Translations under genes and position numbers: made by a program
Assembly (NCBI RefSeq): GCF_000090795.2
Contig: NW_003546261.1
Coordinates: 566,923 to 587,059 of the forward strand
Direction of reading: 5' to 3'
Origin: Amphimedon queenslandica
Taxonomy: Eukaryota > Porifera > Demospongiae > Haplosclerida > Niphatidae
DNA length: 20,137 nt
The notes under the pieces: model-generated
What the model saw: the letters and a program-made list of their open reading frames with translations, nothing else
Database searches by the model: none
Told to the model about the DNA's origin: nothing
Shown: positions 9,265-18,807 of the stretch, one piece after another
Layout: every line of letters starts with the position of its first letter
Numbering within the stretch: position 1 is the first letter of the stretch

Positions 9265-9560
9265 GTATGTCACAAACAATAGGTGACAGGGCAGGATAAG
9301 AATCAGCTCCATCCACCCAGTATTGGATTGGGTCCAAATGCTCATCTTCCTTACTTATCTTGCATTTCAAATAATTTGCAATACCTAGCTCCTCCTTTGC
9401 TACTTCAATGACTTCATCTTTTTGCATTTGCAGTATGTCACATGACTTAGGTGTTTATGACGCTTAGGTGCTGGCTCACTTAAACTAGCATCATTTCCAG
9501 CACCCTCTTGTAAACCACCAATGCTATTCCCCTCTTCACTTTAACTAACAGGGAGGTATC
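9265..9560 (-). pseudogene. hAT transposase C-terminal dimerisation domain fragment
   Basis: From 9427 the frame reads KEELGIANYLKCK, then HLDPIQYWVD and SYPALSPIVCDIL. An acidic E-EL-YL block followed by DP-YW and YP-L-I-L is the signature of the hAT C-terminal dimerisation domain, which mediates transposase oligomerisation. The expected next motif (a P-SS-ER-FS type block) is missing; the frame passes directly into Gypsy integrase sequence at about 9264. Upstream on the minus strand, an alternative frame gives LSEPAPKRHKHLS (about 9440-9480), plausible for the linker before the domain. No other part of a hAT transposase was seen nearby, and it is unrelated to the MITE at 4588. The call rests on the motif order alone. 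Confidence 0.6.
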
Positions 9561-9661
9561 AACTCCTTCAGAAACTTCTTTGCGTGAGTAAGTGGATAGT
9601 ATGACTTGAGGCTGCATTTATTTTTGTTGTATATCATTGGCTGATGTCGTTAATCATTTAC

Positions 9662-11260
9662 AGAAGGATATGAAACACTTCAATTTGATATGGTTGTTAG
9701 AAGATCACATGTGCTAGTTGATGCTGTTAATAGAATAAAAACATAAGCTTTTGATCCCACTATATTTTTTTGATGGTAGCATTTTAACATTAACAATTCA
9801 TGTGCATACTTCTTTATTAATGTTCAGGTGAAATTTGTTGGTTATCTAGGAATTGATGGAGGCCATAGTCATGAATTTTTGAGGATTCTTTTTCCACAGT
9901 TTTCCTCTATTTATCAGGACAGTACAGGATGCTTCTAGCACAATTCTGTAGCCTTTCAGGTAATTTCAAATCAATTACAACTGATATGATATGAGTATGT
10001 GTCCGTAGGATGGGACATATTTTTCCTTGGCCCAATTGGCATCAATGTGCCCTGTTCATGGAGGTGCAGCTATTCTTCTGTTTACTCATACTTCTATAGA
10101 AAGAAGTCATGAGATATAATTGTAGAGCTTGATGAAGTACCTGACTTTGTAGGGAGAGATTTTGTTTGTAAGGTATAAATACCTCAGTTTAAATCATTGT
10201 TTATGTACTCCATTGATCTTAGATTATGGAAGCTCCAAACGATGAGAAGTTGCAATCATTATTGATTAATAATAGTGACTTATTATCCGAAAGAGGTTAT
10301 TTAAAGCCACTGTCTTATGTCAAACTGGTGGACAAGACCAGTATATAGTGCAAACATTGAGTTGACACAAAGTCCTCTTGAAGTCACTGGGTGAAACTCA
10401 ACACTATTTTGATGGTCTTGACACATGAAATGTTGCTAGTTCCCTCATGGCTTATAGTGACTGATTGAAGCAATTATTCTGTAATGATTCTTCCTTAAAC
10501 ACTCCTTTGACTGATGGTATAGTGTTCATTGTTGTAATATATTTTTAAAATTAATTTTATCCCTATTTATGCAGACATTATGAGGAAACTGTTAACTGAA
10601 GTTATTTACTTAGATATATGATGTTTTTAGAATATTGAATAAATGTTAAAAGGGTGAGTGTGTTTTATTATATTGTATTTAACCCAATGTGTTGTATTTG
10701 TACATAATGCCATTAGGATTAACTTTTTGAATTAACTAATTTTTGTGCATATGTCCTCACAAGAGTACATGTAACCCACCATTGAATACAGTAAACACCG
10801 TAAAAATGAAATATTTTAAAGTGACATTAATTTAGAATACAGTAAAATTAGAAACCAGCTAATTATTGTCTCAGCAGCTTATGGCTCCGAAAGTACATAA
10901 AAATTAATAAAAATTGCTGTGAAAAACACTCAGCAGCATTGGAAATGGTAGATAATAGCAGTTAACACATCTAATTTTGCTAAACCATACATGTTTTATA
11001 GTTACAACTGAGTCTGGCACCAATAAGTCATTTCATGGAATAGATAAGGATGGTAATTTAGATTTCACAGTCAAGGAAGGTACGTATGTGGAATTAGTTT
11101 TATTATTTCTGTCCCCCGTTAGGTAAAGTTTTGTTGGAAATGATATTAGCTTTCTTTAATGGTGCTCACGAAATAGGGGTTGCCTCATGAGCCACAATTA
11201 AATTTCAGCACTGCAATTGGCTACCCAACCTCAACAACTTGTAATTATACTTCACTTATA
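9662..11260 (+). pseudogene. HECT-domain E3 ubiquitin ligase remnant
   Basis: Exons carry the HECT fold in order: QFDMVVRRSHVLVDAVNRIK (about 9680), VKFVGYLGIDGGHSHEFLRI (from 9831), GTYFSLAQLASMCPVHGGAA (from 10012), ELDEVPDFVGRDFVCK, NDEKLQSLLINNSDLLSERG (from 10241), YFDGLDT and LTD|DIMRKLLTEVIYL, GNLDFTVKEG|KVLLEMI, and finally LPHEPQLNFSTAIGYPTSTT then Cys at 11240-11242. That Cys is where HECT ligases carry the ubiquitin-accepting cysteine. Introns with good GT-AG ends and matching phase are 9960-10008, 10173-10222, 10517-10574 and 11080-11122. Stops (for example the TAA after NRIKT and the TAG after TGCF) and frame changes make it non-functional. HECT proteins of this kind, resembling G2E3, are multicopy in several invertebrates. 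Nothing N-terminal to the HECT domain was recognised. Confidence 0.78.
10620..10985. other. AT-rich interruption within the HECT gene
   Basis: This stretch of about 365 bp lies between the exon ending LLTEVIYL and the exon carrying TVKEG. It is far longer than the 43-58-bp introns on either side. No coding or element termini were recognised. An inserted, worn-out element is possible. Confidence 0.4.
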
Positions 11261-11292
11261 TTCTATTTACAATAGGTACTGTTTAGCATAAA

Positions 11293-12445
11293 TTTGCTGA
11301 ATGAAAACATGGTACATGGCATGTGTAAGATAATGGAATGACCTCATAAATATATACCTATGGTGAAGAGATTGAGGAAGGAGACATTTGGTAATGGTGA
11401 TGCTAGAAATACCAGAAGCTGATGTGTGGCTAATGTTATTTGGACATCAACTGACTGTAGCACGTGCTCGTACTGCCATTGCAATTAGACATGGGCATGA
11501 ACTACCAGAGGAGTAACTCAAGGGATTGGTACCAGTATTAGAGGACTGGCATACCAGGATGATGCTAATGAAAGTGAGCCATTTTCATAATTATTATAAT
11601 TTATGCTTAGTATACATATAGGTTATATGGACTATACTTTTGAAGGAAATATTATCTCAAGACAAAGAAATGCTGTTTCAGTCAAAAAACCTAATATATT
11701 GCACTGCAGTTCCATGAGATCCACAGAAGAGCATGCAGGGTACAGAAAATTTCTTTCAGTTAGTGTTTAATGCTCAAATCATCATAGCTGCTCAACAAAT
11801 TATTCCTGAAAATGATACAGTTACCGTTAGTAGTGTGGCCTGGTTAATTGTGAATAAATATATTCGCTTAGATGCAACTAATATTGAGAACGATGATATC
11901 ATCCATAACCATGCATGTGAGGTTATTACTTCTGGAATGATTTGGGCAACTACTATGACACAATGCATGAAGGAGAAGGTCATAGGATAATGCAGATTTT
12001 GAACTACCTGTTAGTGTCTTTTAAAAACACAGCACAAGAATTATGCAAAGGATGTTGCGTCTTCTATTCCAAGTTAAGTTTTCAGATAGACTGGATGTTT
12101 TGTTAGTACTAGAGGCATAATGGGACACAATAACAGCTTCAGTATCTCAATTGTTGTTTAAAAATAATCACATGACAAGTTGGTTTAAATATTCAACCAT
12201 CAACTCTTACAGCAGCAGCAAATGGCATAGGAATAGTTGATGACATATGTTAAGTGTTTAGTGAGTCCCATGAATCATCTCATAAGTACTCTAAGCCTAC
12301 CAGTCACAATAATTTTCATATAGTGTTGCAGCAGCTAAATGAAAGTAAAGTGCTTCAAATAGTATTGTCACAAAGGCACAACCATGTCAAAGTTAAGCAA
12401 TGTCTGTTAGAAAAATTGCTTATGGCACTGTTACAGAATGGTTAA
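11293..12445 (+). pseudogene. DUF6589-domain gene remnant
   Basis: DUF6589 is a large domain of unknown function, multicopy in cnidarians and sponges and often seen with transposons. The order seen is NLLNENMVHGMCKIM with KYIP (about 11297-11360), VWLMLFGHQLTVARARTAIA and LVPVLEDWHTRM (11420-11565), intron 11574-11621 (48 bp, AAA|GTGAGC to ATATAG|GTT, phase 0), VIWTILLKEIL and TENFFQLVFNAQIIIAAQQI (from 11622), HACEVITSGMIWATTMTQCM (about 11910-11965), a frame change then EGHRIMQILNYLLVSFK, and a C-terminal block SHNNFHIVLQQLNESKVLQI to 12445. The EDWH-RM and ACE-T-G-W blocks are the most diagnostic. In-frame stops lie at 11514 and 11715, and the region after 12070 is scrambled. It follows the HECT remnant on the same strand; whether the two were one fusion gene or two genes is unclear. 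Confidence 0.72.
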
Positions 12446-12599
12446 AAAGCATTATTATTCCATGTATTCATTCACATGTTTTTAAACATTAATGTAAAGC
12501 TATAAATAAAAAACAAATTTCACAACATTGCTGACTTCCTACAATATCTAATTAAATATATGCTGATTGAACAACAACTGCAAACGGCAATTAGTTCCA

Positions 12600-13760
12600 T
12601 GTCATGACACACATATTTCCCTCAGGTTAAATAAAACATAATTGCTTTTGAATGTTGACAATCTCTCCTAGCTCTTTGTGTCTCTTGAGCATATTCTTCT
12701 GTTGTCGATGGTGGGCTCCAATGATACACAACTTTGATGTCACTTAAGTCAATGCCCATCCCAAAAGCTGTGGTGGCTATCACAATACGTAAAACTCCTG
12801 TACCGTTGCCAAAATGAGACAAAATTACTTCCCTGTTAGTTACTGTACATGCTCTAGTGTATATATTACCATAGCAAAGCGTAGAAGCACTGAATAACCT
12901 AAAGGGTAGGTTATGTATTCATATAAGTATCTATGCAGAAGATGATAAAGAGCTGCACAGTCTTTGTACTGCCAACAAAAAATTGTAGTCTTAGGATAAG
13001 GAGTACCTAGTTGCTTTAATTCTTTTGCCATATTTTTACAAAAAATCTTCATGTCTGGTTAAGGTTGTACACCATATGTAATATTAGCTCTACATGAAGA
13101 ACAGCCATCAACAACAGGATTGATCATCAATAAGCGTAATCAAGTAACATCATATGTTTTCCTTGTAGCAGTGGCCATTACATGTACACCATCCTGTAGC
13201 AAACTCCTTATTTTACCTAGATGGGCATAAGCAATACAAAAATTGTAACCCCATTATACATCATTATTGTGTAACTAACAAAGTTTTAATTCAATGTGCC
13301 TCGTCAACAACTAAAGCCACTAAATTCTCATTATATACTGGTGACTGAAGAATGTTACAGTAGACTCGACTGGTGATAAGACTCTCTGGACTAATGAACA
13401 ATAACTGGATGTCTCCCTTGTCACCATCTTCATGGCATTGTCATTATGCTAATCTTCCCCAACAAATACTGCCATTATGCCTTTTGGAGAAAACTTAGCA
13501 TGCTGATCCATCATTAAATATGTTAGGGGCATGCAACAATGGATCCTTTTGTCCCAGTTTAACAGTACATGCTTTGTACATTTTTTTTCAAAAATTGAAT
13601 CATTACCTCTAATCTCATCAAACACTTGAGGCAATAAAGCATAAATTATACATTATCCATATCTAGTAGGAATAGATACAACATCATTGCATTTAACATC
13701 ATTTTTTATCTTTTATAAAGTTTAGTCAAATGGCTGGAATCAAGGAACTGCAAAATATCA
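12600..13760 (-). pseudogene. RecQ-type DNA helicase remnant
   Basis: Reading downwards from about 13700: DVVSIPTRYG followed by a stop, where RecQ helicases have the Walker A PTGxGKS; LLPQVFDEIRG; LMMDQHAKFSPKGIMAVFVG; ILQSPVYNENLVALVVDEAH (the DEAH box at 13294-13305, followed by a stop in place of the usual Cys); GKIRSLLQDGVHVMATATRK; MAKELKQLGTPYPKTTIFCW; then after a frame change LRIVIATTAFGMGIDLSDIK, VVYHWSPPSTTEEYAQET and QRARRD. Motif VI is normally Q-E-x-G-R-A-G-R-D; here both glycines are replaced (QETQRARRD). The loss of Walker A, the stop after DEAH and the altered motif VI mean no ATPase activity. It is tail-to-tail with the DUF6589 gene 155 bp away. RecQ-like copies of this type are common in sponge and cnidarian repeats. 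Confidence 0.82.
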
Positions 13761-14032
13761 CTCACGAAGAAGAATAGACTATTGACATTGTTGCATGCAA
13801 TCTACTTTAACTGGACTATATTTTTTATTTTACTTAACAATGATTACATACAGCATTCCAGAATAAACTACTGTATATCTTTTATAGTTTTTTAATGTAG
13901 AGTTTTCTGGATTAGAATTTTCTGGAATTTATGACTACTATAAAAAGTTTTTCGTTTTGCTTCTGTGTTGGTTTACTCTCCCTCTTGCTTGCTTTATCAT
14001 AAGCAATTTTAGTTGTTGACTCAAAACTTTAA
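13761..14032. other. No recognised feature
   Basis: AT-rich sequence between the RecQ remnant and the minisatellite. No coding frame or repeat was recognised. Confidence 0.5.
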
Positions 14033-15187
14033 CAGCAATGAAGGCCAGGAGATGGTGAGGCTGTAGGAAGCAAGAGATGGTGTGGAAGTGAGAGTAGGAA
14101 GACGTGGCAGCGAGAGCAGTGAGATGGCAAGGCAATGAGACCAGGGAGATGCTGTGGCAGTGAGAGCTCCTAGGAAGTTGATGTGGCATTTAGAGCAGAG
14201 AGATGGTGTAGCAATGAGAGCAGGGGGATGGTGTAGCAGTGAGTGCAGTAAGATGGTGTGACTGTGACAGCTGTGAGTTGGTGTGGCAATGAGAGGGAGA
14301 TGTTGTGGCATTAAGAGCAGGGAGATAATGGGAGTAGGGAGTTGGTATGGCAGTGAGAGCAAGGAGACAGTTTGATCAGGGAATTGTTGTGGTAGTGAGA
14401 GCAGGGAGATGGTTTGGCAGTGAGAGCAGAAAGATGGTGTAGCAGTGCAAGCAGGGAGTTGGTGGCGGTGAGAGCATGGAGATGCTGTGGCAGTGATACA
14501 GGGAGTTGGTGTGGCAGTGAGGGCAGGGAGACAATGTTGCAGTGAGAGACATGAGACGGTGAGGTAATGAGAGCATTGAGTTGGTGTGACAGAGAGAGCA
14601 GAGAGATGTTGAGGCAGAAGGAGCAAGGAGTTAGTGTGGCAGTGAGAGCAGGGAGATTGTTTGCATTAAGAGAAGGGAGATGGTGTGGCAGTGAGAGCAG
14701 GGAGCAGGAAGATCTTGTGGCAATGAGGTTGTGGCCATGAAAGCAAATAGATGATGAGACAGTGAGACAAGGGAGATCTTGTGGCAATGAGAATGTGTAG
14801 ATGGTGTAGCAGTGAGAGCAAAATGATGGTGTAGCGAAAAGGGTAGGGAGACGTTTCGGCTGTGAGAGGAAAGAGTTGGTGTGGCAGGAGGATGCTGTGG
14901 CAGGGAAAGTAGTGACAACAAGAATTAGGTTTTGTAACGAAAGCAGAGAGTTGGTTTGGAAGGGACAGAAGAAAGTTGGTTCGGCAGTGAAAGCAAGGAG
15001 ATTGTTAGGCAGTAATAGATAAAAGTTAGTGTGGAAGTTAGAAAAGGGAGATTGTGTGGCTGTGGGTGCAGAGAGATGGTGTGGCAGTGAAAGTGGGGAG
15101 ATGGTGTGGCAGTGAGAGTGTAGAGATGGTGAGGTAGTTAAAACAGGGAGTTAGAGTGGCATTGAGAGGAGGGAGTAGTTGTGGCAA
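14033..15187. repeat. 25-bp GA-rich minisatellite, left block (about 46 units)
   Basis: The consensus unit is about GTGAGAGCAGGGAGATGGTG followed by TGGCA (25 bp), repeated head-to-tail with point changes and small indels. The reverse complement contains no stop codon in any of three frames, and since 25 is not a multiple of 3 every frame cycles through the same 25-residue peptide (CSHCHTIS, LLSLPHHLPALTATP and so on). This produces long overlapping minus-strand frames up to 201 codons that are not genes. The array resumes in the same orientation and register at 18808, so both blocks are one array split by the element 15188-18807. Confidence 0.93.
15182..15187. repeat. Candidate 6-bp target duplication, left copy
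   Basis: TGGCAA at the left junction pairs with TAGCAG at 18808-18813. Each differs by one base from TGGCAG, which is the minisatellite consensus at this position. Removing the element and one copy restores the repeat in register. Confidence 0.6.
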
Positions 15188-15232
15188 TACTGAAGCCCTA
15201 AGCGACATTCCTTTTCACATTCTCATTTCAGC
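15188..15232 (+). repeat. Left terminal inverted repeat of the element
   Basis: Begins TACTGAAGCCC. It is imperfectly complementary to 18763-18807; the conserved cores are GAAGCCC and GACATTCC. Next to it, two copies of CCCATTCYCATCCCTGC occur 40 bp apart (15236 and 15276) as a small subterminal repeat. Confidence 0.65.
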
Positions 15233-15468
15233 CTTCCCATTCTCATCCCTGCTTTTACGTTCTTGTTCTAGTGTTCCCATTCCCATCCCTGCAACTTTTG
15301 TTCACGTTTTTATTGCGGCTTATTCGTGATGGTAATGTCAATGTCCAAGACAAGAAACTGTCTGATCTGTTGTTTAGCAGTTAAAGGCTGTTTTGTGAAA
15401 GAAATTGTCTTTTACATCAGTTTATTAATGTAAACTTAAGGTAAACTTAAGTTAAATTTGCAATTTAG

Positions 15469-16821
15469 TCGCTACATGCATACTGTATTCGACAAATTCG
15501 GAGAATACTTAAAGATCATAGTGACAGTAAAAGACCTGGTAATGAGAGCTCTCTGGCAATTATTAAGCAAGCCATACTGGTATTTAGTTCTATGCTAAAC
15601 AGTGATTCCTTTTCAATTTATGCACTTTCATCACAGAATGAATTTGAAGGATCTGGGTCTTTACTGGGTTACGGAGCTATGTGACACAGGCTAAAACAAA
15701 AATACCAATCAACTGTAATAAGGTAAATATAATTAAATTTAGTATAGAACTCTTTTGATTTGGAGTATAGAAATACTGTAATGGCTTTGTTAGCTTCATA
15801 TGACCCTGATGGTACTGCACAATGTAATGAAGAATTTTTAGAAATAAGGTGTTATATGCAGCAAGCATGTAAATTGTCATTTCATTAAATTTATTCTAGA
15901 GACCAAACTTTTTATGGCATTGTGATGGGTGTGACAAATTGAAACCATATGGACTACCCACACACGGGTGTATTGATGAGTATTTGATGCATTATAATGG
16001 CATACAATATGATTAAGATTATATAGATATTCTAGAAAGATTATATTGTTGCATGTAGCAAATTCAATCAGTGATCCATCATATATAGCATATTATTACT
16101 TGAATGCAATAGAAAAGATTGGAGGTACAACAATTTTGCATTATTTTCATGTTGCACATGTATGTATAGGATGTCCCCAATTTATGAGATCTGATTTAGT
16201 TACTGAAAGTAGTACAGTAGCATATCTTTAGCCCTTGATACAAAATGACCTAACTGGTCATATATATGGAAAATCTACAATGAATCAAGTATAATAATCA
16301 TATAGTGCATTAAGATGTTTTATTTTTAAATTCGATTAAGAGGATACAATCACTGTAGTGTCAGCTCAGAAAGTAGTTCTCAGAGTGGTGGATGGACTTA
16401 GATAAGGTAAATGATATATTTTCAGTAATTATTTTAAATATTTATATACAGTGCATGTTTACTAAAGAGTCTGTAATACATCAAATGCCTTGCCTGTGTG
16501 AGTCCACATCATTATTATACATAATGAGAAATATATTTTCAAATTTCAGTGATACAATTAGATATGTTTTTGGTCCTATTATTCAAAGACAGCTAGACAC
16601 ATTTGTTTGCGAATGGAACTCACACAAAATCAGAAGTAGTATGGCTGAAGCACAAGGGCTATTCCCAATGTATTGTATGAGTTTCCACAGCTCCTTGGTA
16701 AGCTTATATAGTATAAAAGTAAAACTCACAATTTAATACTATTGTAGGCACCTGCAACTACAGACACATTGTTGATGAAGACACAATTGAGCACACTATA
16801 GTAATAAGCCAACTATTATAA
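15469..16821 (+). pseudogene. IS3-type integrase-core transposase, nine exons recognised
   Basis: Exons 15469-15722, 15771-15848, 15902-15979, 16027-16124, 16170-16288, 16341-16406, 16452-16495, 16550-16697 and 16748-16821 join with matching phases; the eight introns are 45-54 bp with GT-AG ends. The protein has an N-terminal helix-turn-helix-like IRQIRRILKDH, a GSLLGYGAM block, then the integrase core: FLWHCDGCDKLKPYG (first catalytic D), YSRKIILLHVANSISDPSYI, IGG|CPQFMRSDLVTES (second D), GKSTMNQ|RIQ where the third acid should be RIE, SEWWMDLDK, and FVCEWNSHKIRSS near the end. It would cut and join element ends in the nucleus. This copy is dead: stops at 15682 (replacing W), 16229, 16356 and 16374, a one-base shift near 16660, and E to Q at 16347-16349. 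An earlier exon (about 15310-15390, LLRLIRDGNVNVQDKKL) probably exists, so the start is unknown. Confidence 0.75.
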
Positions 16822-17049
16822 ATAATGCTGCAAAGAATTTGGCTGAGCTGTTGTAGCAAGGTACAATCTAGAACCCCCTATTAATGCTTGCAATGGTCTA
16901 GAACTCTATTTTTCACTAACTACATTAATTGAAACCATTTAAACAAAATCATGTCAACAAGAGACTTAATATAATAGCCTAAACTATTATTTGAACTAAA
17001 CAAAATCATGTCAACAAGAGGCTTCATATACAATTGAGCCTAGTATTAT
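16822..17049. repeat. Intergenic gap with a 57-bp tandem duplication
   Basis: TAAACAAAATCATGTCAACA followed by AGAGRCTT occurs at 16940 and again at 16997, a 57-bp period, with partly similar sequence after each. It lies between the 3' ends of the two convergent genes of the element. The rest of the gap shows nothing recognisable. Confidence 0.75.
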
Positions 17050-18420
17050 TGAAATAGGTGATGTAAGTGATCTGACAGTTCTGGGAACAAATCTTTCTTC
17101 ATAAAGGAGCCATATCCAAATTGATCGCACATTGGGCCTGTTGTCTATGGATGTCTATAAGTCACAGATGATTTATCAGGAAGATTGCAAAAGGAATTTG
17201 GCAAATAGGTTCTAAACCTACAGCCACAATCAACACAATTGACATTTACAGGATCTGTATCAACTATAAAAATAGAGCTACGTCGATGTAAAATTAAACT
17301 AAAGTAATGTACCAAGGGGTGCATTTGCTTCTACAGCTTGTGGCTCTTCATTCTGACCAGCTGTCTCATGCTAAGGAACTATAAGGTTTCACCTTCTTAA
17401 CAACAATTATTATTAACTTACACAACCAAGAAATTACGAACCTTAGGGAAATGACGTACAGTGTAAAATTTGTATTTACTTGGTACATAGCCATTTGTAG
17501 AGTAGAAATCAGATAATTTTTGTAATAAGTCACCATCTTGAAGTCAGCTACATTTATGTCACTGAAAGCAGTTTGAGAATACTCTTTATAATAAAACTCC
17601 ATTACTTTTTCACATACATTTATTAGAGTAGCATTTTTGTCAATGTCTACCAGTGTTGGATTTGGTTCAAGTAAAAATTTATGATTAATTTTTTAATTAT
17701 TCTTCTCATCAAATAGCATTCCTCCTAAAATTATCTATTCATTGGTCAAAGTTATTAATGTTACTCAATTTTAAGTACCTTCATTGTTTCAGAATTATCT
17801 ACACTCCTTTTTGGAGCATTGCAACCCTTAGTAAAATAGGATACTGTACTAGCTTTATTAATTTCTTATTGTCTTGGTCACCTAATCATAAATTCAATCA
17901 TTAATTAAAATTTGTTGTAGGGTATAAAGCTAAACACATCCACTAAAGCATTAAATTGATTTTTTTTGCTGCTGGCCAAATGGGCTTACTGACTGGGAGA
18001 GCGAGATATTGGCTTTTCAACTGCAGATGTCGAATGACTAAAGGGACTAAAAAGAGGAGAACGAGACCGTGGAGACATACTGCTGCTACTCTCATTTGAT
18101 ACAGAGACACTTCGAGCTCGATGAAAGGCATCATATTCCTATAATCAAAATCAGTCCAAAGCCAAAAATGTGTAAGCACAATGATGAACCTTAAAACGAT
18201 CGTTCCCAATTTTGGTGAGCAACACGTGCTGTTGCACTTGAACTTTTTGAAGTAAATGCTGCAAATGGCTACTACTAAGGCCAAAGAAAATACTTTCAGT
18301 CATAATCGTCTCATTCTTGAGCACAGTGATTGTGCTACTACTAATGCCAGATCTTTTGAGTAAGCTTTCCAGTGCTGGCTTTATCAAGACATAAAAGGCT
18401 GTAAGCCGTACAATATGGCT
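17050..18420 (-). pseudogene. Spliced gene of unknown family, second gene of the 15188-18807 element
   Basis: I do not recognise this protein. Four introns show good signals: 18189-18139 (AAG|GTTCATC to TTATAG|GAA, phase 0); a donor CA|GTAAGCC at 17989 whose acceptor is unclear; 17441-17371 (AAG|GTTCGT to CCTTAG|CAT, phase 0); and 17312-17264 (CTTG|GTACAT to TTATAG|TT, phase 1). In order, the exons read KPALESLLKRSGISSSTITV with QHVLLTKIGNDRFK; EYDAFHRARSVSVSNESSSS and SPRSRSPLFSP (serine/proline-rich); GCNAPKRSVDNSETMK; GMLFDEKNN then FLLEPNPTLVDIDKNATLIN; DGDLLQKLSDFYSTNGYVPS and YKFYTVRHFPK; HETAGQNEEPQAVEANAPL; VDTDPVNVNCVDCGCRFRTY with SFCNLPDKSSVTYRHP; and GPMCDQFGYGSFMKKDLFPE. The C-x2-C-x-C then C spacing could bind metal. 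An in-frame TAA after FDEKNN, a one-base loss before DGDLL and a TAG at 17147 disable it. Position and orientation suggest an accessory transposition protein. Confidence 0.5.
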
Positions 18421-18690
18421 ATGAGCGGGAGAACCTGAACAGCAACTATCACAAAGTAGAGAAGCCTCGTGTCTAACACAGCTAGAGAATGAGAACCGGA
18501 ACAGCAATATTACAATAATAAAGAAGAGGAGCCCTGTGTTCAGTATGGCTATCAGAGAAAGTCAGAGCAGCAATCACAAAGAAGAGGAGTAATGTGTCCA
18601 AAATGGCTGTGAGACAGTGTGAGAGTGGCAATATCACAAAGAAGCTCACAAAGAAGAGAAAAGGAACCTCGTGTGACACTCTTCAACCAT
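18411..18690. repeat. Four irregular 60-67-bp subterminal repeats
   Basis: Units begin with a (T)ATGGCT-like motif at about 18414, 18478, 18544 and 18602. Each continues with an ...AGA...AGCAA...TCACAAAGAAGAG...GTGT pattern; spacings are about 63, 67 and 58 bp. They lie inside the right terminus of the element and upstream of its minus-strand gene. Transposase-binding subterminal sites or promoter elements are possible roles (inference). Confidence 0.75.
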
Positions 18691-18762
18691 AAACTTGCAC
18701 GTGATCATGAGGAGTGGGTGGGATAATGGGAGCAGGTTTCAATTTTTGCCGCACAAATGCGT

Positions 18763-18807
18763 ACGCAAACTCAAAAGTGAATGGGAATGTCACTATGGGC
18801 TTCTGTA
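18763..18807 (-). repeat. Right terminal inverted repeat of the element
   Basis: Its reverse complement begins TACAGAAGCCCATAGTGACA and matches the left terminus at 15188. The 6 bp outside (TAGCAG, 18808-18813) is the right copy of the candidate target duplication. Confidence 0.65.

Larger units (their letters stand above)
15188..18807. mobile_element. IS3EU-like DNA transposon, 3,620 bp, inserted in the minisatellite
   Basis: The left end TACTGAAGCCCTAAGCGACA and the reverse complement of the right end TACAGAAGCCCATAGTGACA match, and the similarity continues through ATTCC and TTCAC, about 32 of 45 positions. Outside the ends, the 25-bp array continues on both sides in the same orientation, with 6-bp flanks TGGCAA and TAGCAG. 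Inside are two convergent spliced genes: an IS3-type integrase (+) starting near the left end, and a gene of unknown family (-) starting near the right end, whose leader holds a repeat cluster. A 6-bp target duplication and TAC terminus agree with what I recall for the eukaryotic IS3EU superfamily; that name is inference. Both genes carry stops, so this copy is inactive. Confidence 0.7.

Noticed and set aside
13938-15187. Overlapping long minus-strand frames (up to 201 codons) rich in Cys, His, Leu and Pro
   Set aside because: They are translations of the 25-bp minisatellite and occur in all three frames at once.
16046-16231. An uninterrupted 61-codon frame containing TTILHYFHVAHVC
   Set aside because: That stretch is the 45-bp intron 16125-16169, a multiple of 3 read through; the spliced product joins IGG to CPQ.
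17943-18284. A hydrophobic minus-strand frame that looks like a membrane protein
   Set aside because: It crosses the intron 18189-18139, and the coding frame of that exon is the serine-rich EYDAFHRARS frame; the hydrophobic reading is a shadow.
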